Source: an uncultured Psychrobacter sp. (GTDB lineage Bacteria > Pseudomonadota > Gammaproteobacteria > Pseudomonadales > Moraxellaceae). Taken from it: DNA of 64,000 nt. Under the pieces are notes generated by a model, which was not told the origin of the DNA, did no database searches, and saw only the letters and a program-made list of their open reading frames with translations. Of the stretch, positions 35,011 to 43,753 are shown in pieces. Numbering within the stretch: position 1 is the first letter of the stretch; every line of letters begins with the position of its first letter. The position numbers and the translations under genes are program-made. The stretch spans positions 62,001 through 126,000 of the forward strand of contig NZ_CANKZC010000003.1 of NCBI RefSeq assembly GCF_947488565.1. Direction: 5' to 3'.

Positions 35011-36126
35011 ATGACTAAAAAAATAACACACGTAATTATTGGCTTAAATGTAGGCGGTGCTGAGTTGATGCTTAAACGATTAGTACTGCACAGTCAAAAA
35101 ACAGGTCAGTTTCAACATAGTGTTATTTCTTTAACAGATGTTGGTATTATTGGTTCAGATCTACAGAATCAAGGAGTAAAGGTATATAGTCTCGGCATGA
35201 AGTCTATAGCATCGGTACCTAAGGTTTTCTTGCAACTTAAGAAACTACTCAAGGAGCTTAGACCTGATGTAGTGCAGACTTGGATGTATCATGCTGATTT
35301 TTTAGGTGGTTTAGCTGCAAAGAGTGTGGGTGTTGATAATATTATTTGGGGTATCCGTACTACGGATGTATCGCAAGGTGCTTCCAAGCAAACTGTTCAC
35401 CTTAGTAAGATATGTGCAAAATTATCTTACTACGTTCCCGATTCTATCGTTTGCGCAGCTCATGTATCAAAAGACTATCATATAGATATTGGTTACGACA
35501 AATCTAAGATGATTGTTATCCCTAATGGTTTCGATGTGGAGGCGCTTTCTTCTACAAAAGAAGATGGACTTAATATCCGTAATCAGTTTGACTTGTCCCC
35601 TGATGATATCGTCATTGGATCTGTAGGTAGGTTTAATCCTGTCAAAAACCAAAAGCTTTTTGTGGAAGTTGCCTCTACGTTAGTAAAAGATTTTCCAGGT
35701 TTGAAGTTTATGTTAGTAGGTAGAGACAATGACTCAGAAAACAAAGAGCTAATGTCTTGGATCAAACAGTACAACCTTTTAGATAATTTCAGACTGCTGG
35801 GTCAGAGGAATGATGTACCTAAATGTTTAAAAGCTATTGATATTTTCTGTTTACATTCCAAAACTGAAGGGTTTCCAAATGTAGTAGGAGAAGCTATATT
35901 ATCAGATACTACATGTGTAGCAACTAATGTAGGAGATGTTAAAGTCCTTTTAGATGAAGAGTCTATTGCTCTAAGTAATGATGTAATTGGAGTTAGTCAT
36001 ACTATAAGAAAATATCTTACCTACCCGAAAGATAAATTACTTAAAAAAGCTAATGAGAACAAACATAATATTATTACTAAATACTCTATGAAAGTAATCA
36101 TAGACAAGTTCCACAGTTTATATTAA
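35011..36126 (+). CDS. GT4-type glycosyltransferase
   Basis: Cytoplasmic or peripheral retaining glycosyltransferase, 371 aa, GT-B fold. The N-terminal domain has NVGGAELMLKRLVLHS. The C-terminal domain has IGSVGRFNPVKNQKLFVEVA, the nucleotide-sugar region FRLLGQRNDVPKCLKAIDIF, and the E-x7-E motif TEGFPNVVGEAIL. It presumably adds one sugar of the repeat unit. A 205-bp AT-rich gap separates it from the previous gene. Confidence 0.9.
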   Translation: MTKKITHVIIGLNVGGAELMLKRLVLHSQKTGQFQHSVISLTDVGIIGSDLQNQGVKVYSLGMKSIASVPKVFLQLKKLLKELRPDVVQTWMYHADFLGGLAAKSVGVDNIIWGIRTTDVSQGASKQTVHLSKICAKLSYYVPDSIVCAAHVSKDYHIDIGYDKSKMIVIPNGFDVEALSSTKEDGLNIRNQFDLSPDDIVIGSVGRFNPVKNQKLFVEVASTLVKDFPGLKFMLVGRDNDSENKELMSWIKQYNLLDNFRLLGQRNDVPKCLKAIDIFCLHSKTEGFPNVVGEAILSDTTCVATNVGDVKVLLDEESIALSNDVIGVSHTIRKYLTYPKDKLLKKANENKHNIITKYSMKVIIDKFHSLY

Positions 36127-36163
36127 AAAATAAAAGTTAATACAAGATACTGTAGTGAATAAT

Positions 36164-37327
36164 ATGAATATAAAAGTTCCTAGTTTTATTAGTTTAAACT
36201 CATTCGTACTGACTTCAATACTTATAATTTTTATTATAAGTTTCTCAAACTTTGCCAGTTTGAGAGCGCCTTTGATAGTTGTGCACTTTACCTTATTTTA
36301 TTTCCTTGTGATGTATAAGCATCGAATATTAATAATGAATAAAAGCTTAATTATTATTTCTCTTCTTGTAGTGTTTGTTGTAATACAGAATATTATTTTT
36401 CAAGGTAGTTTGTTGATAGTAGTTCAGTCAATAGCCTTAGTTTTATTTCTATTTTTTACTTCTCAAATAGCTTTAGCTGAAGGAAAATCCTTTTATCATA
36501 AAGAGCAATATAAAACACTATCTAAAATTCTACTTGTATTGTTACCTTTTTTTCTTATAAGTCTTAATAGTTGGTCAGATTTCAGACAGCCTGGGCTGTT
36601 TAGGAATCCCAATATTACCAGTCATCTTTCTGTAATGATATTACCTTTTATTTTATTAGGGCTGGATCAGAAAAGATATAAAGTGTTTGCAGTAATAATT
36701 GTAGTTTTGATTACTACTATTACTGCTTCTAGAAGTTCAGTATTGGCATTTTCACTAGGCTTGTTAACATACATTTTTGTGACTATATTTCCAAAAAGTA
36801 ATTTTTTTACCTTATTTGTATTGTTAGCATCTGTATTAGGGATATCTATTTATTCTGTAGAAATTGCAGAATGGGTATCTGGCAATTTTTCTAGTTTGGT
36901 AAGTTCATCTGATTCACGTCTATTAGATACTGGTTATAATGGGCGTGATGTCTTGATGCAGTTGGCGCTCGAAAGGTTTGAAAGTCAACCTATAATAGGA
37001 TTAGGTTTTGATGGTGTTAAATTTGATAGTGGTAGTGGGCATGTTCTTGGCACACACAACGGATTGATAGAAACTTTAATAAAGTTTGGGATTATTGGTG
37101 CTTTTATTTTTTCTCTATTCTGCTCGTCCTTAATATGGATGACATCCAAACATATCCCTAGATTTAAAGCTGCTACAATAATGTCACTCGCAACAATATT
37201 CTCTTTATCTACAAATAGCTCGACTTTTTTTGTACTCAACTATTTGTTTATCTATTCTCTTCTTTTGGTTTATTTAGGTTATAGAGTACAAGACAGTAAT
37301 GAAAATGAGCTTTCGATTGAACATTAA
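36164..37327 (+). CDS. wzy: O-unit polymerase Wzy / O-antigen ligase family membrane protein
   Basis: About ten membrane segments with a large periplasmic loop. The Wzy_C-type region has FRNPNITSHLSVMILPFILLG, TASRSSVLAF and QPIIGLGFDGVKFDSG...GTHNGLIETLIKFG. Position in a Wzx-containing locus favours the polymerase; a WaaL/PglL-type ligase shares the domain and cannot be excluded. The start is ATG 36164 or GTG 36155, neither with a clear ribosome binding site. Strongly AT-rich. Confidence 0.8.
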   Translation: MNIKVPSFISLNSFVLTSILIIFIISFSNFASLRAPLIVVHFTLFYFLVMYKHRILIMNKSLIIISLLVVFVVIQNIIFQGSLLIVVQSIALVLFLFFTSQIALAEGKSFYHKEQYKTLSKILLVLLPFFLISLNSWSDFRQPGLFRNPNITSHLSVMILPFILLGLDQKRYKVFAVIIVVLITTITASRSSVLAFSLGLLTYIFVTIFPKSNFFTLFVLLASVLGISIYSVEIAEWVSGNFSSLVSSSDSRLLDTGYNGRDVLMQLALERFESQPIIGLGFDGVKFDSGSGHVLGTHNGLIETLIKFGIIGAFIFSLFCSSLIWMTSKHIPRFKAATIMSLATIFSLSTNSSTFFVLNYLFIYSLLLVYLGYRVQDSNENELSIEH

Positions 37328-37348
37328 TATATTTTACGAGAATTATTT

Positions 37349-38476
37349 ATGAAATTTTTACTTGTAGCTAGTTTTGCCAGTTCCTTAATTGGTTTTCGCA
37401 AACCCCTTATAATTGCGCTATTAGAAAGAGGGTTAGAGGTTCATGTAGCTGCTCCAGAACTACTAGATAACCAAATTGTAATTACAGAGCTAACGGAATT
37501 GGGTGTTATACCTCATAGTATTTCGATGCAACGTACAGGCATTAACCCTATAGCGGATACAAAAGCTTTAATTTCTCTTTATACTTTGATGAGAGAAATC
37601 GAGCCAGATTATATGATGGGATACACTATCAAGCCCGTCATTTACGGAACGCTTGCTGCTTGGCTTGCTCGTGTACCAAAGCGTTTTGCTTTAATTACAG
37701 GTTTAGGCTTTGCTTTTACTGCAGAGGATGATACCAAGCGCAAACATGTACGTGCTGTTGCTCAAGGTTTATACCGTTCAGCGCTACGTCATTGCCAAGT
37801 GGTATTCTTTCAAAATTATGATGATGAGGCATTGTTTCGTCAGTTGAATATTGTGTCTTCAAAAACACGTACGTGTGTAATCAGCGGCTCAGGCGTAGAT
37901 GTGGAGGAGTTTGATGTTGTGCCGTTCGATACACAAAAGCCATTACGCTTTTTATTGATTGCTCGATTATTGGGCGATAAGGGTGTGCGAGAGTACAATC
38001 AGGCAGCTCAACAAGTTAAAAAACTACATCCTGAAGTGCAGTTTGATTTAGTTGGTGGTCTTGATGCCAATCCGACTAGTATCACCCAAGGCGAATTAGA
38101 TGAATGGATTAAAGCGGGTACTGTTAACTTCTTAGGTCGTCTAAAAGATGTACGACCAGCGATTCAAGCATCTTCAGTATATGTATTGCCATCTTATCGT
38201 GAAGGTACACCACGTACAGTACTAGAAGCGATGGCAATGGGACGTGCAATTATCACTACTGACGCACCAGGTTGCCGTGAAACAGTTGTAGATGGCGACA
38301 ATGGTTTCTTAGTTCCTGTCAAAGATGTAGATGCTTTAGTACAAGCGATGCTACGTTTTATTGAACAGCCGGCATTAATTGCGCAAATGGGTCAACGTGC
38401 TCGCATAATAGCTGAAGAAAAATACGATGTGCATAAAGTAAATGCTCATATGATCTCGGAAATGGAACTGGAGTAA
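37349..38476 (+). CDS. GT4-type glycosyltransferase, PglA-like
   Basis: 375 aa GT-B enzyme with N-terminal MKFLLVASFASSLIGFRKPL, the MGYTIKPVIYGTLAAWLARVP block, FALITGLGFAFT, and E-x7-E in YREGTPRTVLEAMAMG. This pattern matches PglA-type enzymes, which add HexNAc to undecaprenyl-PP-trideoxyhexose made by the PglC-type transferase; that enzyme is the next gene, 6 bp downstream. Composition returns towards the chromosomal average here. Confidence 0.87.
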   Translation: MKFLLVASFASSLIGFRKPLIIALLERGLEVHVAAPELLDNQIVITELTELGVIPHSISMQRTGINPIADTKALISLYTLMREIEPDYMMGYTIKPVIYGTLAAWLARVPKRFALITGLGFAFTAEDDTKRKHVRAVAQGLYRSALRHCQVVFFQNYDDEALFRQLNIVSSKTRTCVISGSGVDVEEFDVVPFDTQKPLRFLLIARLLGDKGVREYNQAAQQVKKLHPEVQFDLVGGLDANPTSITQGELDEWIKAGTVNFLGRLKDVRPAIQASSVYVLPSYREGTPRTVLEAMAMGRAIITTDAPGCRETVVDGDNGFLVPVKDVDALVQAMLRFIEQPALIAQMGQRARIIAEEKYDVHKVNAHMISEMELE

Positions 38477-38482
38477 CAACAT

Positions 38483-39082
38483 ATGATTAAACGAATCTTT
38501 GACATTACAGCTGCTACTACAGCGCTAGTGATTTTATCTCCGGTATACGCAGTTACAGCCTATAAAGTTAAGAAGAACCTGGGCTCACCAGTATTGTTCC
38601 GACAGATACGTCCTGGTATCAATGGTGAGCCTTTTGAGATGGTTAAATTCCGCTCTATGAAGGATGCTAAAGATACTGATGGTAACCTTTTACCTAGTAA
38701 TGAGAGGCTTACACCATTCGGTAAAAAGCTACGCGCTAGTAGTTTGGATGAATTGCCTGAACTTTGGAATGTAGTAAAAGGTGATATGAGCCTTGTTGGC
38801 CCCCGTCCTCTATTGATGGAATACTTACCACTTTATAACGAAAAGCAAGCCCGTCGCCACCTAGTTCGTCCTGGCGTCACTGGATTTGCCCAAGTCAATG
38901 GCCGCAACTCAATTGGTTGGGATGAGAAATTCAATCTTGATACCTGGTATGTCGATAATCAATCGCTATGGTTAGATATCAAGATCCTATTCAAAACAGT
39001 AAAGAAAGTGCTGATAAAAGATGGTATTAATGCTGATGGTGATAAGATTATGGGCAAATTTAAGGGCAATATTGGAGAGTAA
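38483..39082 (+). CDS. initiating phosphoglycosyl transferase, PglC/Itr-like
   Basis: 199 aa monotopic phosphoglycosyl transferase. An N-terminal hydrophobic re-entrant helix (about 4-24) is followed by KVKKNLGSPVLFRQIRPG, the catalytic Asp-Glu pair in ASSLDELPELWNVVKGDMS, VGPRPLLMEYLPLY, and RHLVRPGVTGFAQVNGRN. The short form without extra membrane segments is the PglC/ItrB type, which transfers a diamino- or amino-trideoxyhexose phosphate to undecaprenyl phosphate and so starts the repeat unit. The stop codon overlaps or abuts the start of the following ATP-grasp gene. Confidence 0.92.
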   Translation: MIKRIFDITAATTALVILSPVYAVTAYKVKKNLGSPVLFRQIRPGINGEPFEMVKFRSMKDAKDTDGNLLPSNERLTPFGKKLRASSLDELPELWNVVKGDMSLVGPRPLLMEYLPLYNEKQARRHLVRPGVTGFAQVNGRNSIGWDEKFNLDTWYVDNQSLWLDIKILFKTVKKVLIKDGINADGDKIMGKFKGNIGE

Positions 39083-39084
39083 TG

Positions 39085-40050
39085 ATGAATATTTTGATAA
39101 CTTCTGCTGGGCAGAGAGTTTCCCTTGTTAAATCCTTCCAAAAGGAGTTGACTGCTATTGATAAGAAAGCGAAGGTTTTTACTGCCGATTTTAATCCAAT
39201 GTTAGCACCAGCTTGTCACATTTCAGATGGATATTTTGCTGTACCAAAAGTGACCGATCAAGAATATATTGGTCATTTAATAAAAAGCTGCTTAAACAAT
39301 GATATAAAATTAGTCATTCCAACCATAGATACTGAATTAAATATCTTAAGTACTAATATCTCAGAGTTTGAAAAAAAGGGTATTCACGTGGTGGTTAGTG
39401 ATGCCTCTTTCATAAAAAAATGCCGTGATAAAAGAAAAACCAATGAGCTGTTTGAAAGGTATGGCATAGATACACCCACACAGTTCAATCAAAATAATCT
39501 TGAGTTTCCTGTATTCGTAAAACCATACGATGGAAGTCGAAGTGAAGGCATATTTACAGCTTTTGAACCGAGTGATATCAAAGATGAGCATACCAATAAT
39601 AAAAAATTGATGTATATGGAATATATTTCCGACGAAGAATACGACGAATTTACTATAGATTGTTATTATGACAAAAACTCTACTTTAAAGTGTGTGGTTC
39701 CGCGTAAGCGTATCTTGGTGAGAGCTGGCGAGGTAAATAAAGGGGTTACCAAGAAAAATATCATTGTAAATGAATTTACAAAGAAGCTTGCTAAACTAGA
39801 AGGTGCTAGAGGTTGTTTAACTATACAAGTATTTCTACATAAAAATAAAGATATTATGAAAGGTATTGAAATCAATCCAAGATTTGGTGGTGGTTATCCT
39901 TTGACTTATTTGTCAGGTGCGAACTATACAAAATGGGTTATTGAAGAATATCTATTGAATAAAGAAGTCACAGATTTTAGTGATTGGGAAAGTGATTTAC
40001 TCATGTTACGTTATGACGCAGAAGTTTTGGTCAGTAATTACGATAAGTAA
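39085..40050 (+). CDS. ATP-grasp ligase coupled to the initiating transferase (PglB2-like domain)
   Basis: 321 aa. A pre-ATP-grasp domain (MNILITSAGQRVSLVKSF; LVIPTIDTEL) precedes the ATP-grasp fold: FPVFVKPYDGSRSEGI (141-156), EYDEFTIDCYYD (185-196), and the metal-binding end MKGIEINPRFGGGYPL. It resembles the carbamoyl-phosphate-synthase-like ATP-grasp group. Its coupling to a PglC-type transferase mirrors neisserial PglB2, where the two domains are fused and a glyceroyl group replaces the usual 4-N-acetyl. The start is ATG 39085 (GGAG 7 nt upstream); ATG 39082 overlaps the previous stop (TAATG). AT-rich. Confidence 0.8.
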   Translation: MNILITSAGQRVSLVKSFQKELTAIDKKAKVFTADFNPMLAPACHISDGYFAVPKVTDQEYIGHLIKSCLNNDIKLVIPTIDTELNILSTNISEFEKKGIHVVVSDASFIKKCRDKRKTNELFERYGIDTPTQFNQNNLEFPVFVKPYDGSRSEGIFTAFEPSDIKDEHTNNKKLMYMEYISDEEYDEFTIDCYYDKNSTLKCVVPRKRILVRAGEVNKGVTKKNIIVNEFTKKLAKLEGARGCLTIQVFLHKNKDIMKGIEINPRFGGGYPLTYLSGANYTKWVIEEYLLNKEVTDFSDWESDLLMLRYDAEVLVSNYDK

Positions 40051-40053
40051 AGT

Positions 40054-40071
40054 AATAGTTTTGGTTCGTAT
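40054..40071 (+). repeat. 18-bp direct repeat, left copy
   Basis: AATAGTTTTGGTTCGTAT, identical to 41816-41833. The pair encloses the DUF4184 gene and a small hypothetical gene. It starts 3 bp after the stop of the ATP-grasp gene. Confidence 0.7.
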
Positions 40072-40166
40072 AACCTCTAGTTGTATAGGATTCAGCTAGA
40101 ATGTTAATCGATTAAGTACAAGATTTTTGACTTGTCGTTTGATACAAATAAGAGAGTAGTTTATAA

Positions 40167-41111
40167 ATGGCTTTTACATTAGCTCATATGGCTGCAGCTC
40201 TGCCATTTTACCCTGATAAACGCCGGTTGCATTTTGAGGCATTACTCATCGGTACGATGATGCCAGATTTGCATTATTATCTGAATATACCCAGATCGTT
40301 TTCTCGTCAGTCACACGAATGGATAGGTATTTTTACCTACAACTTACCGTGGGGTTTTTTAATATTTACACTATGGTATTGGGGATTAAAGCCTGCGACT
40401 TACGCGTTGATTCAACCCTTTTTAAAGGTTTCTACTGAAAATACTCTTAATCAGCAAGGTTTAAACCCTGGTAATAATTATTATAAAGGACAAAAACGTA
40501 TCATTGGTTACGCTGCTAGATATTGGTCCTTAAGAGGTATTAAAAAAAGAGTCATACACAAGGTAAAGTCTTTTTATCTGCCTGTAGTATTTGGATTGAT
40601 CTTAGGTGCAACCACTCATCTAGTTTGGGACGGTATTACTCATGCTGACGGCTCTATTGCTCGTCATATTGACTGGTTACAATACCCTCTGTACTTTTAT
40701 CCTTTTAAAGGAACGAGTATCGCCAGATTATTACAGTATTTAAGTTCAATGGTAGGTTTAGCGGCATTATTTTGGTTTGCCTGGTCACGCTCAAAAAACT
40801 GGCAAATTAACAACAAAGACGTGGTCAAAGAAAGATTAGGAATAGACAACATAGTCAGGCTGGTCTTTTCTAAAAAGCAGAGTGCAATAATCATTGCGTT
40901 AATGGTTACCTTAACTCTGATATGGGGTATGCAGGCAGTTTTAAGTTGGTATCCATCTTTGACTAGCAGTCCCTACAGGTTTGCGGCAGGGGTATCAGTG
41001 AGTTTGTTAAAAAGAGTTACTTTACTATGTGTTAGCTATGCTGCTCTATATCATTTGACGTACTTTGTTCAACGTACTTATCGACAGTATAAAAACAATA
41101 AAGTAGGTTGA
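40167..41111 (+). CDS. DUF4184 family membrane protein
   Basis: 314 aa, several membrane segments. The N-terminus MAFTLAHMAAALPFYP, the ALLIGTMMPDLHYYL segment and the later GATTHLVWDGITHADG hold conserved His/Asp residues typical of the DUF4184 family, related to membrane-bound metal-dependent hydrolases of the YdjM type. The function is unknown. It lies inside the polysaccharide locus but has no known role there, and its homologues are not usually part of such loci. It is flanked by the 18-bp direct repeats together with the next gene. Confidence 0.82.
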   Translation: MAFTLAHMAAALPFYPDKRRLHFEALLIGTMMPDLHYYLNIPRSFSRQSHEWIGIFTYNLPWGFLIFTLWYWGLKPATYALIQPFLKVSTENTLNQQGLNPGNNYYKGQKRIIGYAARYWSLRGIKKRVIHKVKSFYLPVVFGLILGATTHLVWDGITHADGSIARHIDWLQYPLYFYPFKGTSIARLLQYLSSMVGLAALFWFAWSRSKNWQINNKDVVKERLGIDNIVRLVFSKKQSAIIIALMVTLTLIWGMQAVLSWYPSLTSSPYRFAAGVSVSLLKRVTLLCVSYAALYHLTYFVQRTYRQYKNNKVG

Positions 41112-41415
41112 TTGCGTCACGTAGTTTTAAAGGTTTTTACTGTATTGAAAATGCATAGGAATTTTCAGACAGAGCTTTGATGTAATAGTATTGGTTATTT
41201 ATTTTTTGTATAGTTGAAATAAAGTGATTTATAAAGTTGATGATTTACTTTGTAAACCGATGATAATTACCAAAATTTAACTCATACATTTATAAAGAAT
41301 ATAATTAACCTGCTTAATATAATTCGAATACGACTAGATTTTTATATTATATTCGGATAATAGAATATATATAAAATTTTATTAAATTATTTACATATCA
41401 AAACTTGGAAACGTC
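41112..41415. other. very AT-rich gap without a gene
   Basis: 304 bp dominated by A/T, with no credible frame. It probably contains the promoter of the following small gene (for example the TATATATAAAAT-like stretch near 41365). I see no clear terminator for the DUF4184 gene. Confidence 0.5.
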
Positions 41416-41751
41416 ATGATTCTTATACACAATGCACTTATCAATAATATAAAACGCTGTGAAGCGGCTTATAAAGTTTATCAGAAAGGTTTGACTTATC
41501 ATCAAGCTTTGCATATTTTTCATGCCAACAAAAAGATATATGACGAGCTTATCCTTTTATTAAATGATAATAGTTTAGATGCGTCTATGAGTAAAAAAAT
41601 ATTTAACTATATTTTTTATCTCGAAGATTGGTTTGTCCAATTCTCAAGATTAGAAAAAGAAGTTGGTAGTCTTGAAGATCGTTTTTCTTTTGAATCTCTT
41701 AAGAATAGTATAGATTATCCAGCAAGTTTTCTTGATGATGTTATAAAATAG
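41416..41751 (+). CDS. small hypothetical protein
   Basis: 111 aa, not recognised. It has no signal peptide or membrane segment and appears mostly helical (NALINNIKRCEAAYKVYQKG; FYLEDWFVQFSRLEKEVGSL). GGAAACGTC precedes the ATG, an acceptable ribosome binding site. It stands alone on both sides (304 and 195 bp gaps), is very AT-rich and lies between the 18-bp direct repeats, which suggests acquired DNA. The reading frame is convincing in length and start but the function is unknown. Confidence 0.6.
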   Translation: MILIHNALINNIKRCEAAYKVYQKGLTYHQALHIFHANKKIYDELILLLNDNSLDASMSKKIFNYIFYLEDWFVQFSRLEKEVGSLEDRFSFESLKNSIDYPASFLDDVIK

Positions 41752-41815
41752 AATATAGTTATATCTGCTAAAGTTTTATGGCTAAGGCGTATCATTATAA
41801 CTGAACTTCTAAAAA

Positions 41816-41833
41816 AATAGTTTTGGTTCGTAT
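41816..41833 (+). repeat. 18-bp direct repeat, right copy
   Basis: Identical to 40054-40071, 1,762 bp away. It lies in the gap before the aminotransferase gene. Confidence 0.7.
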
Positions 41834-41946
41834 TATTTTATAACTTATATAAAATAACGCACGATGAAATAAAACCGTAAAATAAATAGTTTAAAATAAA
41901 ATGAGGTATTACTACTCATTAATTCGATAATAAATAAGGAAGCTAT

Positions 41947-43158
41947 ATGCTAAATTCTCCTTTTCCACCGTGGCCAAGTTTTACCCAAGAAGAGGCTAAC
42001 GCAGTCAGTAAGGTACTATTGTCTAACAAGGTAAACTATTGGACAGGACAAGAATGTCGTCAATTTGAGCAAGAGTTTGCTGAGTGGGCAGATAGTAAGT
42101 ATGCCATCGCATTGGGCAATGGTACTCTAGCTTTGGACGTGGCTTTGCAGGCGTTAGATATCGGTGCAGGTGATGAAGTCATCGTTACGCCACGTACCTT
42201 TATTGCCAGTATTTCTAGTGTGGTTAATGCGGGCGCTACGCCTGTGTTTGCTGATGTTGATGAGTCTACTGGTAATATTACTCCAGAGACGATTGCTGCC
42301 GTTCTAACGGACAAAACCAAAGGCATCGTGTGCGTGCATCTAGCAGGTTGGCCATGCGATATGGATGGCATAATGGCGCTTGCAGATGAGCATGATCTAT
42401 ATGTCATTGAAGACTGTGCACAGGCACATGGCGCACATTATAAAGGTCGTAGTGTCGGTAGTATCGGGCATGTTGGCGCATGGAGCTTTTGCCAAGATAA
42501 GATTATGACGACTGGCGGCGAAGGCGGAATGGTCACTACTAATGACGAAGATTTGTGGCGTAAAATGTGGTCATATAAAGACCATGGCAAGAGCTACGCT
42601 GCTGTGTATGAAAAGGAGCACCCACCTGGCTATCGTTGGTTACATGAAAGCTTTGGTACTAACTGGCGCATGACTGAGATGCAGGCAGTGATAGGACGTA
42701 TTCAGCTTGAGAGAATGTCAGATTGGACGGCCAAGCGTACGGCTAATGCGCAAGCAATCTTGCAAGCATGCACTCAGTGGGAAAATAAAGGCTATGTACA
42801 CGCACCAAAGCTAGAAGAAACACCAGAATTTGCCGATTCTAAGCATGCTTATTATAAGTTATATGTTTATATAAATACCGACAATCTACCTGATGGCTGG
42901 TCACGTGATCGCATTATTGAAGAAATCAGTCAGCTAGATGTCCCCTGTTTTTCTGGAACTGCTTCTGAAGTCTATCTAGAAAAAGCGTTCGATGGCACAG
43001 GACTGCGTCCTGAAACTAGAATGCCAGTTGCACAAGAGCTTGGGGAGACAAGTTTGATGTTTTTAGTACACCCGACGCTTACTGAGGCTGAAATTGATAA
43101 AACGGTCGAAGCAATCAATACGGTATTCAATAAGATAAATATCTCATCTCAACCATAA
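41947..43158 (+). CDS. DegT/DnrJ/EryC1/StrS aminotransferase (PglE/QhbA-like)
   Basis: PLP-dependent aminotransferase predicted to convert UDP-4-keto-6-deoxy-HexNAc to the 4-amino sugar. It has FPPWPSFTQEEANAVSKVLL at the N-terminus, LGNGTLALDVALQAL, VIEDCAQAHGAHYKG (Asp and Gln for PLP), the Schiff-base Lys in FCQDKIMTTGGEGGM, and the MTEMQAVIGRIQLERM region. At 403 aa it is normal. Its partner dehydratase is 15 kb upstream at 26842; separation from it by the variable part is usual in Acinetobacter-type loci. AAGGAAGCTAT precedes the ATG. It is the last gene of the locus, 27 bp from convergent scpB. Confidence 0.92.
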   Translation: MLNSPFPPWPSFTQEEANAVSKVLLSNKVNYWTGQECRQFEQEFAEWADSKYAIALGNGTLALDVALQALDIGAGDEVIVTPRTFIASISSVVNAGATPVFADVDESTGNITPETIAAVLTDKTKGIVCVHLAGWPCDMDGIMALADEHDLYVIEDCAQAHGAHYKGRSVGSIGHVGAWSFCQDKIMTTGGEGGMVTTNDEDLWRKMWSYKDHGKSYAAVYEKEHPPGYRWLHESFGTNWRMTEMQAVIGRIQLERMSDWTAKRTANAQAILQACTQWENKGYVHAPKLEETPEFADSKHAYYKLYVYINTDNLPDGWSRDRIIEEISQLDVPCFSGTASEVYLEKAFDGTGLRPETRMPVAQELGETSLMFLVHPTLTEAEIDKTVEAINTVFNKINISSQP

Positions 43159-43185
43159 CAGCTACCACACTAATCAAATTATAAA

Positions 43186-43731
43186 TCAAGACATTCCACC
43201 AATAGCTGATATATCTGGCATTGGTGGTAACTCATCTAAATTGGTCAGCCCAAATGCATCTAAGAACTGCGACGTCGTATGTAGCAAGGCTGGACGACCC
43301 AATGTTTCTCTATAACCATCCTCAATGATCCAGCCTTTATCAAACAGCTGCCGCAGTATGTTGCTCGATAGCGTCACGCCACGTACATACTCTACGTCGC
43401 TGCGAGTCACTGGTTGTTTATAAGCAATGACACTTAGTGTTTCGAGTAATGCCTGACTTAAGCGTTCTTGACGCTGCGGAAAAACACGCTGTATTAATGC
43501 ACTATAGCTATCCGCTATTTGTAGGCGATAACCGCTGGCAGTCTCGTGTAAGCTGAGGACGCCAGTATCTAAGCGCAGCTGTAGTAACTCTAAAGTCTGC
43601 GTTAATTCTTTACCAGATAAAGATAAATGTTTCTTGATAGCGTTTGCAGTAAGAGGTGCTTCTGACGCATGTAATAGCACTTCTATCTGTCTACTTATCT
43701 CATCAAGATGCTGATGTTTAGTATCTGTCAT
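43186..43731 (-). CDS. scpB: segregation and condensation protein B
   Basis: 181 aa winged-helix protein that binds the kleisin ScpA and joins SMC in chromosome condensation. Typical features: IEVLLHASEAPLTANAIKKH, ETASGYRLQI, ALLETLSVIAYKQPVTRSDVEYVRGV and LLHTTSQFLDAFGL. It follows scpA by 22 bp on the same strand. Confidence 0.94.
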   Translation of the reverse strand: MTDTKHQHLDEISRQIEVLLHASEAPLTANAIKKHLSLSGKELTQTLELLQLRLDTGVLSLHETASGYRLQIADSYSALIQRVFPQRQERLSQALLETLSVIAYKQPVTRSDVEYVRGVTLSSNILRQLFDKGWIIEDGYRETLGRPALLHTTSQFLDAFGLTNLDELPPMPDISAIGGMS

Positions 43732-43753
43732 TACACATTCTCTATTAAGACTG

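Noticed and set aside
42060..42407. 115-codon frame antisense to the aminotransferase
   Set aside because: Opposite conserved PLP enzyme motifs; no independent support.
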